DNA of 64,000 bases from Planctomycetaceae bacterium (GTDB lineage Bacteria; Planctomycetota; Planctomycetia; Pirellulales; Pirellulaceae): NCBI GenBank assembly GCA_018660825.1, contig JABJJO010000047.1, positions 1-64,000 on the forward strand. The letters run 5' to 3'. Position 1 is the stretch's first letter, and every line of letters starts with the position of its first letter. The notes under the pieces were generated by a model. It saw only the letters and a program-made list of their open reading frames with translations. It did no database searches and was not told the origin of the DNA. Below are positions 46,953-55,885 of the stretch, piece by piece. The translations under genes were made by a program, and so were the position numbers.

Positions 46953-49900
46953 TTGATTGTGTGGAAGTTTTCTAGATGTGCTGTGAGAATAGTGACGCTC
47001 AGCATTTTTATGTTGACGCTAGGAATAGCTGCGTTGCTCAACGCACAGCCACCACTTGTTCAACGGCCTGCTGCTCCCGCGCGAAGCAACACTGCAACGT
47101 CGCGGTCGCAAGAGTTAGCTGAAGCGCCTCAATCGAGTCCTTTTTCCTCGAGTACGCAACCCGCTGGATTTCGAAGCGATGGAGGTAGCGCGGGACCAAT
47201 TAATTTGCGATTACGAATTGCCTGGGGTGGTGGTGTTGTTCGACAATGGCGGGGCACCATTACTATTTCTGCCGGAGAAATTGAGGATTTGGTCCCTCGT
47301 AGTATCCACCCAATTCCTTCCGCTCATTTACTGCCAGCAATTAGTTCACTCACTGTTGGAACAGACAACAGTGATTCACTCGTACGACATAATGCGTCTG
47401 TCGATGGTCAAGCTAGAGGGCAGTCCAAATCGCAGGCGGTGTTTGTGCAACAAAATAAACCTAGTCAATTTGATGCGTTTGACATCAGCGTAACTGCCCC
47501 CCGGCAAGCGATTTTGACTGTGGAACTGGCAGCTGTTGACGATTCAAGTATTCATTTTGAATTACGCCGTCCGCTCGCCTTTTTTGTGACTCGTGACGCC
47601 GAAGTTGAGTTAGACAATACGGGTAACCGAGGGCAGGTGCGGCGGATCGCTGGTGATCGTTTGAGGATTGTCACTGAGCGGGTGCATTTGGTGTTTCACC
47701 CACAGGAGCTATTCGAACTAACTCTTGTCCCGCATCAACTTGGTGAAAACAAAACCGGTAACTATCGATATGAATTAGACGTTATTGCAGTTGCTGAGAA
47801 TCTTAACATCCATCATCAGCAGCGAGCGATTGAGGTTGCAGCGACGGAGGAATTTCCCGCCTGGAATCAGATAAAGATTCCGATACCGACTCGGCCGGGT
47901 ATTTACAACGTTCGTTTCGCGGTGCTGGCAAAACGTTTTACAGACACGTTTGTACGAACTTCGCCGCTTGCTCAACGAATGGTCCAAATTGTCGTGGTTG
48001 GTGGAAAATCTCCGGTTCCGGCGGTGGCGACGAAATGGCGAGAAGTTACAAATTATAATCCGGCTGACCCGAGTTGGTGGCAACGACTACGTGAAATTGA
48101 TCCGACCAATAGAATTAAATATTTGGCGGGGTCAAGTCCGTCGTCGATTGGCTTTGCACCTTTCGGCAACCGACGCGCACAGAAAATACAGCATCACAAT
48201 AAAACGATGACTCGTCTGGGGAGCGGGGGATGGCAAGCGTTGCCCCTGGAAATTGAAAACCCGCTACGTCCACACTTGTTGGAAATTGAATATCCCAATG
48301 ACGTTCAACAGACGGCAGCAGTCAGTGTCATAGAACCTAACGCGCTCGGAAAAATAGGACCGTTAGGAGTGGATACTGGTTGGGATCTTGATGAGATCCC
48401 TTGGCAAGCAACGCCCGAAACTCTAACGCATAAGGTGTTGTTCTGGCCGAACACGAATACACCGATGTTAGTGATTCGTAATCAGCTTTCTAATAAGCCA
48501 GTGGTGTTTGGTGAAATTCGAGTTCAGCAATTACAAGGAAATTTGTCCGAACTCTATCCGGAATTGGCGCGGGAAAAACATAGTCGTTTAGCGTTAGCCT
48601 ACTATAAAAAACCATTGTTTGCAGAGAACTTCAGTAGTCGCGAAGCAGTCGGGCCCGACAGTGTGGCAACGTTGGATGACTGGAACACGTTTTACGACGG
48701 CGGTCAGCGGTTAGTGCAGTATTTGCATTTTGCTGGCCACAATGGCGCCGTTGTGAATGTGTTGAGTGAAGGTAGTAGTCTATTTCCGAGTGATCTTTTT
48801 CATGCGACCCCAAAGTACGATAGTGGAGCATTTTTTGACAATGGGCAAGATCCATTGAAAAAAGACGTGCTGGAAATGCTCTACCAAATGTTTGATGAAC
48901 ATCAGCTCGTGCTAATTCCATCCATTCAACTAAACATGCCGCTCAACGAATTGGAACAGCAGCTCCAGCGCTCAACACGTCGCGGGGGTATCGATTCAGC
49001 GATCGGCATACGATTAACTAACGCCGCCGCGGGCCTGAACGGTGCGAGTACCGGTGGTCGCTACAATCCACTGGATCCGCGTGTTCAATTGGCGATACGA
49101 AATCTAATCAAAGAGTTGGTGCAACGGTATCACGAACACCCTAGTTTTGCGGGTATTAATATTGAGCTTATTCCCGATTCGTATACACATTTGCCAAATT
49201 CAAATTGGGGCTTAGATCCGGTGACGTTACATCGTTTTTTTCAAGATCAAGAAATTCGACCGAGTGACTTGCCTGCTGATAATGTAAATGCAGTTCGGAC
49301 TAGTTTGGCAAACGAGTGGAATCTGTGGAAACAACAACAGTTAAGCAAACTGTACAAAGACATTGCTGCCGACATAAATATTTCTTCAAAAATGTCATCG
49401 GGGAACGACCAGCGGCATCCCCAGCGACTATATCTCTCGACAGCCGAGTTGTATGAGACGGTAGAGATTCAACGGCAGGCGTTTCCAACATTGCCATCAA
49501 AGAATATGTTGATAAACATCACTCGCAACATGTCGATCAACCCAGCGCTTACTCGAGATGTAGAAAACCTAGTGTGGTTATCCCCGCACAAAGCCAATCC
49601 AGTTGTTGATCCAGCATTACAGAATATTGATATTGAGTTGGCTCAATCGGTGGGCGTTCATCAATTGTTTTCACAATCCGAATTGCATGGCGCTGTTTTC
49701 TTTCATGCCCCCACCACGGCTCAACTTCCACAACTCGATGCCAAATCTCCGTGGGGCGCTGTCAATACGCAGACTTGGTTTGCCAACACAATTACACCAT
49801 CACATTTCTACAACCGTGAGCGATTCATTAGCAAACTTGCAAAGACAGATTGTCGAGTGTTGGTGGACGGAGGTTGGTTTTTGCCTTTAGGGCAAGAGGA

Positions 49901-51116
49901 TCACACGCGTGATTTATTGGCCACTTATCAACAATTGCCCGATGTTACGTTCGAAACGATTAAGAATAAATCCAATCCAATCCCTCAACCGCTAGTAATT
50001 CGTCGTCATGTTGAGAGTGGCTTCAAAGACGGCACCAAGACCTACTTGTATGTATTGAATAATGCACCTTGGGCGGTAACCGCTCAAATCGATATTAACA
50101 TGCAACCGGATGGCGTGCCGGTTTCGCTCAGTCAAAAATCTAAGTCGAGTTATCGGTGGCACCTTAATGGTGCGACTTGGCAAGTTGTCATGGAACCATT
50201 TGACTTAGTTGCCATTCGTATTGACCGTGTCGAGGCGCGAGTGGTATCGGCCTCGGTTCAATTTAACAAGGACGTGATCTCGAAATTACAAGAAAATATA
50301 TTGGCGGTCAATCAACAACTTAGTCGCCTAGAACAGCCCAAGGCACTGTTGATTCGCAATGGTGATTTTGAAGACCGTGGTGTTCCCCCCTCGGTAAACG
50401 GATGGATATTTGACAAGAGTGCGGGCAATCTTGTGACGATCGGAACCGCAGTCGCTCAACAAGGGGAACGGTACTTAGAACTGCAGCGAACGAACGCTTC
50501 GCAAAATATTCTGTGGGTGCGTAGCGAACCGTTTACTGTGCCCACGACGGGTCGGATTGCATTTTCAGTTTGGTTAAGAACACAAGATGCAGTTAAAGCA
50601 CCAACGGTACGATTGGCAATTGAGGGTCGGTATTATGGACAACCATATTACCGACCGCGCACGATTGGGAGGTTACAGACAGGTCGGTCGAGTAGTCAGC
50701 AACCGGCGGTATTACATGCGAATTGGACGAAGTATGTGATTGTGGTAGATGACCTGCCAGTGCGAGGCTTGACTGATATACGCGTTGGTTTTGATCTGAT
50801 GTCCGCTGGTCAAGTTGAAATTGATAATTTACAGGTTTACGATCTGTGGTTTCAACCGCGTGAGTACCGCGAGTTGAAGAAAGAGGTTTCGCTTGCGTAT
50901 TCATACCAGAAACAAGGTCGAGTGGCGGATAGTTATCGGTTTTTAAATGCATTTTGGCCACGATATATTTCTCGCTACGCGCCGCCGGGATTCTCAGAGG
51001 TCGCCAGACGGTTAGACGACACAATCAATACAGGGCCTGAGACGTCGCAATGGCCTTTGATGCCAAACGTATTACAGCAGTTTAAAGACTTGCCGCAGAA
51101 GCTATTTCCGTTTTAG
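46953..51116 (+). CDS. Large exported glycosidase-like protein of unknown specificity
   Basis: A 1,387-residue protein with an N-terminal signal peptide (RIVTLSIFMLTLGIAALLNA). The start is a TTG: GGAGG at 46942-46946 sits six bases before it, the best ribosome site noted in the window. The first ~390 residues are beta-rich. The middle (about 570-960) reads like a TIM-barrel glycosidase-type domain, with VLIPSIQLNMPLNELE, a YHEHPSFAGINIELIPDS stretch near 736 and later active-site-like segments. The last ~250 residues hold a carbohydrate-binding-like sandwich (NGDFEDRG from about 1134, then ELQRTNASQNILWVRSEPFT) and a helical tail. I cannot assign a GH family or substrate. It is probably periplasmic or secreted. 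Confidence 0.75.
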   Translation: MIVWKFSRCAVRIVTLSIFMLTLGIAALLNAQPPLVQRPAAPARSNTATSRSQELAEAPQSSPFSSSTQPAGFRSDGGSAGPINLRLRIAWGGGVVRQWRGTITISAGEIEDLVPRSIHPIPSAHLLPAISSLTVGTDNSDSLVRHNASVDGQARGQSKSQAVFVQQNKPSQFDAFDISVTAPRQAILTVELAAVDDSSIHFELRRPLAFFVTRDAEVELDNTGNRGQVRRIAGDRLRIVTERVHLVFHPQELFELTLVPHQLGENKTGNYRYELDVIAVAENLNIHHQQRAIEVAATEEFPAWNQIKIPIPTRPGIYNVRFAVLAKRFTDTFVRTSPLAQRMVQIVVVGGKSPVPAVATKWREVTNYNPADPSWWQRLREIDPTNRIKYLAGSSPSSIGFAPFGNRRAQKIQHHNKTMTRLGSGGWQALPLEIENPLRPHLLEIEYPNDVQQTAAVSVIEPNALGKIGPLGVDTGWDLDEIPWQATPETLTHKVLFWPNTNTPMLVIRNQLSNKPVVFGEIRVQQLQGNLSELYPELAREKHSRLALAYYKKPLFAENFSSREAVGPDSVATLDDWNTFYDGGQRLVQYLHFAGHNGAVVNVLSEGSSLFPSDLFHATPKYDSGAFFDNGQDPLKKDVLEMLYQMFDEHQLVLIPSIQLNMPLNELEQQLQRSTRRGGIDSAIGIRLTNAAAGLNGASTGGRYNPLDPRVQLAIRNLIKELVQRYHEHPSFAGINIELIPDSYTHLPNSNWGLDPVTLHRFFQDQEIRPSDLPADNVNAVRTSLANEWNLWKQQQLSKLYKDIAADINISSKMSSGNDQRHPQRLYLSTAELYETVEIQRQAFPTLPSKNMLINITRNMSINPALTRDVENLVWLSPHKANPVVDPALQNIDIELAQSVGVHQLFSQSELHGAVFFHAPTTAQLPQLDAKSPWGAVNTQTWFANTITPSHFYNRERFISKLAKTDCRVLVDGGWFLPLGQEDHTRDLLATYQQLPDVTFETIKNKSNPIPQPLVIRRHVESGFKDGTKTYLYVLNNAPWAVTAQIDINMQPDGVPVSLSQKSKSSYRWHLNGATWQVVMEPFDLVAIRIDRVEARVVSASVQFNKDVISKLQENILAVNQQLSRLEQPKALLIRNGDFEDRGVPPSVNGWIFDKSAGNLVTIGTAVAQQGERYLELQRTNASQNILWVRSEPFTVPTTGRIAFSVWLRTQDAVKAPTVRLAIEGRYYGQPYYRPRTIGRLQTGRSSSQQPAVLHANWTKYVIVVDDLPVRGLTDIRVGFDLMSAGQVEIDNLQVYDLWFQPREYRELKKEVSLAYSYQKQGRVADSYRFLNAFWPRYISRYAPPGFSEVARRLDDTINTGPETSQWPLMPNVLQQFKDLPQKLFPF

Positions 51117-51124
51117 TAGCGCTG

Positions 51125-51919
51125 TTAGACCTCAGCGTCGTCTTTGAGTTGCACTTGCAGGGCGCTGAGGATTTGGTTCACTCGTTCATTTTTGCTGCGG
51201 ACGTTGATGACGTTGTCGAGTACGAATTCTTCTTTGTCGCCGGTTGGGCGAATGTAGAGTCGACCTGATTTGAGCAGCATATGTTCAAAGATATCGTTGA
51301 TTTCCATTTCAAAACGCATGTGGGGTGCGGAGAAACGGCGAGTATGTCTGGGGAGTCCGTGATAATGAATAACTTCGTTGGGTCGGATGACCCAATAGTC
51401 GAGTAAACGTGCGAGGTACATTACGATGAAGACAAATCCAAGCAATCCCGACATCGTCCAGTAAAATGCTTTGTCGGCAACGGGGTTAATGCGGGAAATC
51501 ATATTTCCAAAACTGCCCATGAGTTCAGGGGATTTCACGCCGACGACCACGAGTCCTAAGACGACAGCAAAGATGAAGAAAATGACCGCTAGAAATTTAC
51601 TTTGCGGAAAATCAAACGCCATGACGAAAAGGTTGAATGTGAAAAGGAAGAGGAAGATCACCGTGACCAAGATGGCGGATGATCGTTTGACGGGTTGGGG
51701 CGACTTGCTGGCGATCGGTGTTGCGTTATCCGCCTGAGTCTCAGCGGCAGTCGCTGTTGCAGGTTCTTCATAAACACTAACGGAGAATGAGAGCACCAAG
51801 GCAGCAACGATGCTCGCAATCAGAGTGGGGTAGAGGAAGATTATTTTGGGGTAATGATAAATCCGTACTTCATCTTTGATGCGAGCGTTTTTTTCTTTTT
51901 GACTTAGTTCGGGATCCAT
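51125..51919 (-). CDS. Membrane protein of unknown function
   Basis: A 264-residue protein with four hydrophobic helices (about 24-48, 82-104, 108-127, 150-172), a low-complexity Ala/Thr loop between the first two, and a soluble C-terminal domain of about 90 residues (IRPNEVIHYHGLPRHTRRFSA...). The C-terminal part has a PH-like or stress-protein strand pattern, but no family is recognised. It converges on the large exported gene, 8 bp apart. It is probably in the inner membrane with the C-terminus in the cytoplasm. Confidence 0.7.
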   Translation of the reverse strand: MDPELSQKEKNARIKDEVRIYHYPKIIFLYPTLIASIVAALVLSFSVSVYEEPATATAAETQADNATPIASKSPQPVKRSSAILVTVIFLFLFTFNLFVMAFDFPQSKFLAVIFFIFAVVLGLVVVGVKSPELMGSFGNMISRINPVADKAFYWTMSGLLGFVFIVMYLARLLDYWVIRPNEVIHYHGLPRHTRRFSAPHMRFEMEINDIFEHMLLKSGRLYIRPTGDKEEFVLDNVINVRSKNERVNQILSALQVQLKDDAEV

Positions 51920-52006
51920 TGTTTGTAAACCTCGCGGGTAATGCTTGGTGTTTGTCTGATGTTAAGCGTAAGGGGTTTGTAATCGCAATGCAAATGGAAA
52001 TAAAAG

Positions 52007-52089
52007 CGGAGGGCACGGGACTTGAACCCGCAATCCGCAAGCGGACGTCTGATTTCGAATCAGATTGCTAGCCAATTCGCCTACCCTCC
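52007..52089 (-). tRNA. tRNA-Ser (anticodon CGA)
   Basis: Class II tRNA of about 83 nt on the minus strand. The acceptor arms GGAGGGT and GCCCTCC pair (one G-U) and are followed by discriminator G, as in serine tRNAs. The anticodon stem is TCTGA/TCAGA with loop TTCGAAA, giving CGA at plus-strand 52055-52057, which reads codon UCG. A variable arm (TCCGC...CGGA) and a T-loop TTCAAGT are present. CCA is not encoded. Confidence 0.95.
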
Positions 52090-52332
52090 AGTGATTCCAT
52101 ACGTCGACGCATGTTTAGCAGTTGCTATTCTTATCGGATATTTAGCCAAAGGCAAGGGCAGGAGCTAGTCGCACTGAGAGTTTGCTCGCTGACAGTACCC
52201 GCTTGCGCTGCCTGTCCCGATAGCCTTCCCCGGAAAATCGGTCTATGCCCATAATCGTCAATGTAGTTTAATGTTCGCAGATACGTTTCTTCATGGATTG
52301 AAGGACATTGTTTTTTCGAGGGGGATGAGAGC

Positions 52333-53175
52333 ATGGATGCTCGAATAGCTGCAGTGATTGTGGCAATCGGTGGATTAGGTCTGCCTTTAACTGCGAATGG
52401 GGCTAGTTACCGCACACAGAATTTTATGGTCACAGCAGATACTCCGCGTTTGGCCAGAGAAGTTGCATTAGCCGCGGAAACCTATCGTCATGGTTTGTCT
52501 CGACAATGGTTAGGCTATGATTTAAAGCCATGGTCTGCACCAGTGCCGATTCAAGTAAACGTTGCGTCTCATTTGGGTGCGGGCGGTGTCACGAGTTTCA
52601 TCTTTGAATCAGGAGTTCCTAAGCATTGGCAGATGACGATTCAAGGCAGTCGTCAACGCGTGCTCGATAGCGTGTTGCCACACGAAGTGAGTCATACTGT
52701 TTTTGCCACTCACTTTGGCAGGCCTTTACCGCGGTGGGCGGATGAAGGTGCCTGCACGACGGTTGAGCACAATTCCGAGAAACAGAAACAGCATAAATTG
52801 TTGTTGCGTTATCTGACGACGGCTCGCGGAATTCCGTTTAACAAGATGCTGCGAATGAAGGAATATCCGCGAGATATCATGACGTTATATTCTCAGGGAT
52901 TTTCCGTATCACAATATTTAATCGCGCATCATGGAAAACGGACCTTCATCAAATTTCTCGAGGATGCGATGTCGAGTGGTAATTGGGATTTGGCGATCAA
53001 TAAACATTATCCGTTTACTGGAGCATCAGATTTGCAAGTGAAATGGGTCGCCTGGTTAGGTAAGGGAAGTCCACAGGTATCGATGCCAGCAACGCTGGCG
53101 ACATTTATTGCCACGGGCAAACCGGCAGACGAGGAGCACCCTGCTGATGTGGGTTGGGTTGCTAGACGACGTTGA
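52333..53175 (+). CDS. Exported gluzincin-type metallopeptidase (peptidase MA-like)
   Basis: A 280-residue protein with a probable signal peptide (about 1-24, ending NGA). The zinc site is HEVSH at 117-121, with the third ligand likely E138 in RWADEGA, the HExxH-x16-E spacing of gluzincins. The surrounding VLPHEVSHTVFATHFGRPLPRW is characteristic of planctomycete 'peptidase MA-like' proteins. The substrate is unknown; the protein is probably periplasmic. The ATG at 52333 follows a GAGGGGG ribosome site at about 52318-52324. The gene lies downstream of tRNA-Ser on the opposite strand. Confidence 0.85.
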   Translation: MDARIAAVIVAIGGLGLPLTANGASYRTQNFMVTADTPRLAREVALAAETYRHGLSRQWLGYDLKPWSAPVPIQVNVASHLGAGGVTSFIFESGVPKHWQMTIQGSRQRVLDSVLPHEVSHTVFATHFGRPLPRWADEGACTTVEHNSEKQKQHKLLLRYLTTARGIPFNKMLRMKEYPRDIMTLYSQGFSVSQYLIAHHGKRTFIKFLEDAMSSGNWDLAINKHYPFTGASDLQVKWVAWLGKGSPQVSMPATLATFIATGKPADEEHPADVGWVARRR

Positions 53176-53223
53176 TTCAAAAAGACATTCTGGGTGTTTC
53201 GTCTAATTGGAAAGTAGATTCGG

Positions 53224-53661
53224 ATGAAGTTATCACCATTTCACTTGGCAGTGGGTGTACATGATTTAGTTGCCGCTCGAGAATTCTATGGGGAACTGCT
53301 GGGATGTGCTGAGGGGCGTAGTTCGGTACGGTGGGTCGATTTCAATTTTTTTGGACACCAGTTTGTGGTGCATGTTGACCCTGGCAAAGACGCGAGTGGC
53401 CCAGCGGTGGACGTGACCAATGCAGTGGACGGACATGCTGTGCCGGTTCCCCATTTTGGAGTGGTACTTGAGTGGCATGCTTGGCAACACCTAGCAGCCA
53501 AATTGAAGTCAGCGAATATAGAGTTCCTGATTGAACCGCATATCCGCTTTGCAGGCGAAGTTGGCGAGCAGGCAACGATGTTCTTTTACGACCCGAGTGG
53601 CAATGCGTTGGAGTTCAAAGCGTTTCAGGATGAGACGCAAATTTTTGCGACTACGAATTAA
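53224..53661 (+). CDS. VOC superfamily protein (glyoxalase/bleomycin-resistance-like)
   Basis: A 145-residue two-module VOC protein. It opens [23 protein letters not shown], has a central [10 protein letters not shown] strand and ends [15 protein letters not shown]. The likely metal ligands are His5-type HLAV, His of PHFG and Glu of LEFK. Proteins of this size include glyoxalases, dioxygenases and antibiotic-binding proteins; the substrate cannot be given. It lies 48 bp after the gluzincin gene, possibly co-transcribed. Confidence 0.88.
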   Translation: MKLSPFHLAVGVHDLVAAREFYGELLGCAEGRSSVRWVDFNFFGHQFVVHVDPGKDASGPAVDVTNAVDGHAVPVPHFGVVLEWHAWQHLAAKLKSANIEFLIEPHIRFAGEVGEQATMFFYDPSGNALEFKAFQDETQIFATTN

Positions 53662-53902
53662 TACCTCACCCTCCGCGCGGCGATTTCCGCGGATAAACTT
53701 GGATCATGATTGTAGCCTCGACATGCGCTTGCCGCACGAATGCGTTTTTGGTCCAATCACGGAGTTCTAGACATTGGTCTGGACTGGCGTGTTGTGAATG
53801 CTTCCAAGACGGCAATTGCCTGTTCGAGGAAACGCTGTATTTCTTGTGACGTTGCGGCGATACGAACATCACGCTGCAAGAAGACGAAACGATTGGTGAA
53901 TA
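53662..53902. other. Convergent intergenic region with an unassigned minus-strand frame
   Basis: No gene is supported. A minus-strand frame open from 53924 to 53757 gives a protein-like helix (RDVRIAATSQEIQRFLEQAI...) but has only a TTG start (53879) and overlaps the small membrane ORF. It could be a gene remnant. Confidence 0.3.
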
Positions 53903-54043
53903 TTAACGATCGGTTGAATGGGTGTTATTGTTGAGTAGTTTTTTGATGATTAAGACAGTGGTTGTGGCGCCGAGTGCAGTTCCAAAAAAGATTGCGGCCG
54001 GAATGATCCAATGTTCATTTGAGGTCAGGTGAGCGAAAAACAT
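53903..54043 (-). CDS. Small single-helix membrane protein downstream of ureG
   Basis: A 46-residue open frame from an ATG at 54043, starting MFFAHLTSNEHWIIPAAIFF, then GTALGATTVVLIIKKLLNN. It has one clear membrane helix of about 22 residues, a Gly-x3-Gly-like turn and a Lys-rich end, which fits a real small membrane protein. It starts 59 bp after the ureG stop on the same strand, so it could be the last gene of the ureF-ureG operon. No family is recognised; a role in nickel or urea transport would be speculation. Confidence 0.5.
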   Translation of the reverse strand: MFFAHLTSNEHWIIPAAIFFGTALGATTTVLIIKKLLNNNTHSTDR

Positions 54044-54102
54044 GAGAGAGATTGTCCTTAGGAATAAGAGATGTGTCGCTACAGTTTAAAATAGTAATAT
54101 AT

Positions 54103-54843
54103 TTATGATGAGCAAGGCTTGGTGTTCTGTTGCCAGGCGGCGAGCAATTCTTCGACAATTTGGTCGATCGGGTGGTCGATATTAATTTGGGCCATCACGA
54201 TAGGACCCTGACCTCGCATTCTCTTAGCATCAGCTTCCATTACATTGAGGTCGGCACTAACGGCTTCAGCCAAGTCGATTTTATTGATTACCAGTAGGTC
54301 TGATTGGGTGATCCCAGGTCCCCCTTTACGTGGCACTTTATCACCCCCGGCAACATCAATAACGTAAATCGTATAATCCGCTAGCTCGCGGCTAAAATCG
54401 GCAGCCAGATTATCTCCCCCCGACTCGACAAATAAAAGTTCCGGCGTATGTAGTTGTGAAAGTTCTTCAAGGGCAAGTAAGTTATGTGAGATATCTTCGC
54501 GAATGGCAGCATGGGGGCACCCGCCGGTCTCTACGGCGCGAATGCGGTCCGCTTGCAATGCATCGTTTCGCAAAAGGAATTCTGCATCTTCTTGTGTGAA
54601 AATATCGTTTGTGACCACAGCGAGATTATGTTTATCGCGGAGTGCCTTGCAGAGTGAAAGCAACAAGGCTGTTTTCCCACTTCCGACAGGACCACCAATA
54701 CCAATAGTAAACGCTCGCTGTTGATAGTCTCGATTAGCACCCGGCAAAGCGCGTTGATCAAAGTAACCGGGATTTTCAAGTGGTTCATGTGAGTGTGTTG
54801 CACCGTGCGAATGGTCATGGCTATGGTCGTGGTCATCATGCAT
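54103..54843 (-). CDS. ureG: Urease accessory GTPase UreG
   Basis: A 246-residue cytoplasmic GTPase that delivers nickel to apo-urease. The N-terminus is a His/Asp-rich nickel tail ([19 protein letters not shown]). The P-loop is GPVGSGKT (51-58), and the metal-binding Cys-Pro-His is at 109-111 inside [19 protein letters not shown] lies at 140-145, and [16 protein letters not shown] provides the guanine specificity motif. All the residues needed for GTP and nickel are present. The His tail is longer than in many UreG proteins and overlaps in role with UreE, whose gene is not seen here. It follows ureF by 65 bp on the same strand. Confidence 0.96.
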   Translation of the reverse strand: MHDDHDHSHDHSHGATHSHEPLENPGYFDQRALPGANRDYQQRAFTIGIGGPVGSGKTALLLSLCKALRDKHNLAVVTNDIFTQEDAEFLLRNDALQADRIRAVETGGCPHAAIREDISHNLLALEELSQLHTPELLFVESGGDNLAADFSRELADYTIYVIDVAGGDKVPRKGGPGITQSDLLVINKIDLAEAVSADLNVMEADAKRMRGQGPIVMAQINIDHPIDQIVEELLAAWQQNTKPCSS

Positions 54844-54908
54844 GATTGTAGTGGCCTATCTGTGGAAGCTGCAATAAAAGATTGTTGTGGATTTAAGATA
54901 TTCCAAGG

Positions 54909-55586
54909 CTAACTCTGAAACAGCCTTGAGTAGAGTCGGTCGTGGTTGGATTGTAAGATATCGAGGATGGGTGAGGTTTGTGCGATGTCACTCAAGCAAT
55001 ACGCCTCACAGTGTTTTAGCACTTGTGTAAATTCGTTGTCAAGTTGGGGCCAAATGGATTGTGCGGCTAAGGGGCCGATAATATTTAGTCGTATCGCACT
55101 GGAAATCAAATCGCGGATCATGGTGAATAGAAACAACTCCGCACCGTCGTGAAGAGAAATTCCAAGTGAGCGAGTGACATATCCGAACGTCGGGAGTAGA
55201 TGCCCCCGGATCGTCTTATTGCGAACTTGCGCCCGTAATAGCTCGACGGTATCGCAGTCAAACGCTTGGCAACAAGTCGCTAGAAATGCTTGACCCTGCC
55301 GTAAGCTCGCGCGCCTAGCCACATGATTACCAAGCAGGGCGTGACATAGGTTGTCTAATTCAACGGTAGTTTGAATTTGTTGATGAGCGGCCACAAATTG
55401 TGGCAGGCTGTAATGACGACTTTGGCGAATTTGTGTGACCAATAGATCCAAAAGTTGCCCAGGCTGTTTTAATTCGCCCCATTGATAGAGTGCTTCAAGA
55501 CCGCCGGAATGTGCAAATCCTCCACTTGGGAATGACGAATCGGCCAATTGGTACAGTAATCGTGTATTAGAAGATGTTTGGGACAC
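54909..55586 (-). CDS. ureF: Urease accessory protein UreF
   Basis: A 225-residue all-helical protein that acts with UreD/UreH and UreG in nickel loading of urease. The N-terminal LADSSFPSGGFAHSGGLEAL is the UreF signature. The later GHLLPTFGYVTRSLGIS and RDLISSAIRLNIIGPLAAQ match the family. The start is GTG at 55586. It is the first gene of the leftward ureF-ureG transcript and shares a 299-bp upstream region with the divergent porin gene. UreABC and UreD are not in the window. Confidence 0.94.
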   Translation of the reverse strand: MSQTSSNTRLLYQLADSSFPSGGFAHSGGLEALYQWGELKQPGQLLDLLVTQIRQSRHYSLPQFVAAHQQIQTTVELDNLCHALLGNHVARRASLRQGQAFLATCCQAFDCDTVELLRAQVRNKTIRGHLLPTFGYVTRSLGISLHDGAELFLFTMIRDLISSAIRLNIIGPLAAQSIWPQLDNEFTQVLKHCEAYCLSDIAQTSPILDILQSNHDRLYSRLFQS

Positions 55587-55668
55587 AGTAAACGCTCAAT
55601 TCAATGAATAGCAATCGTTATAGTTTAACAAATTAAAATTTTATCACGATTCTTCCTCAATAATGTGG

Positions 55669-55713
55669 TATACGAACCAACGAAAAATCGAAACTATAAT
55701 AGTGGTTCGTATA
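55669..55713. promoter_or_regulatory. Inverted repeat around a TATAAT box between ureF and the porin gene
   Basis: A perfect 11-bp inverted repeat, TATACGAACCA (55669-55679) and TGGTTCGTATA (55703-55713), flanks an exact TATAAT at 55695-55700 in the porin direction. No good -35 lies 17 bp upstream; the left arm covers that position. This suggests a repressor or activator site controlling the porin, and perhaps the divergent ureF too. Confidence 0.55.
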
Positions 55714-55885
55714 TCGCAATCAATTTGCAAGAGTTGATGGCGACAACGATTTAGTAGATGAACCGAGTGTTGCATTATCTTAGGCGATGATATTGTCTCA
55801 AACTAGATATCAATGGAATGTATTTGAAAGGGAATCAGAGATAGCGGCACTTAGCGTTATTTTTGTATTTAAATGGAGTTGTAAT

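Noticed and set aside
55703..55720. Second sigma-54-like promoter upstream of the porin (TGG...CGC)
   Set aside because: GG and GC are 10 bases apart, but the -24 (TGGTTC) and -12 (TCGC) elements each depart from consensus.
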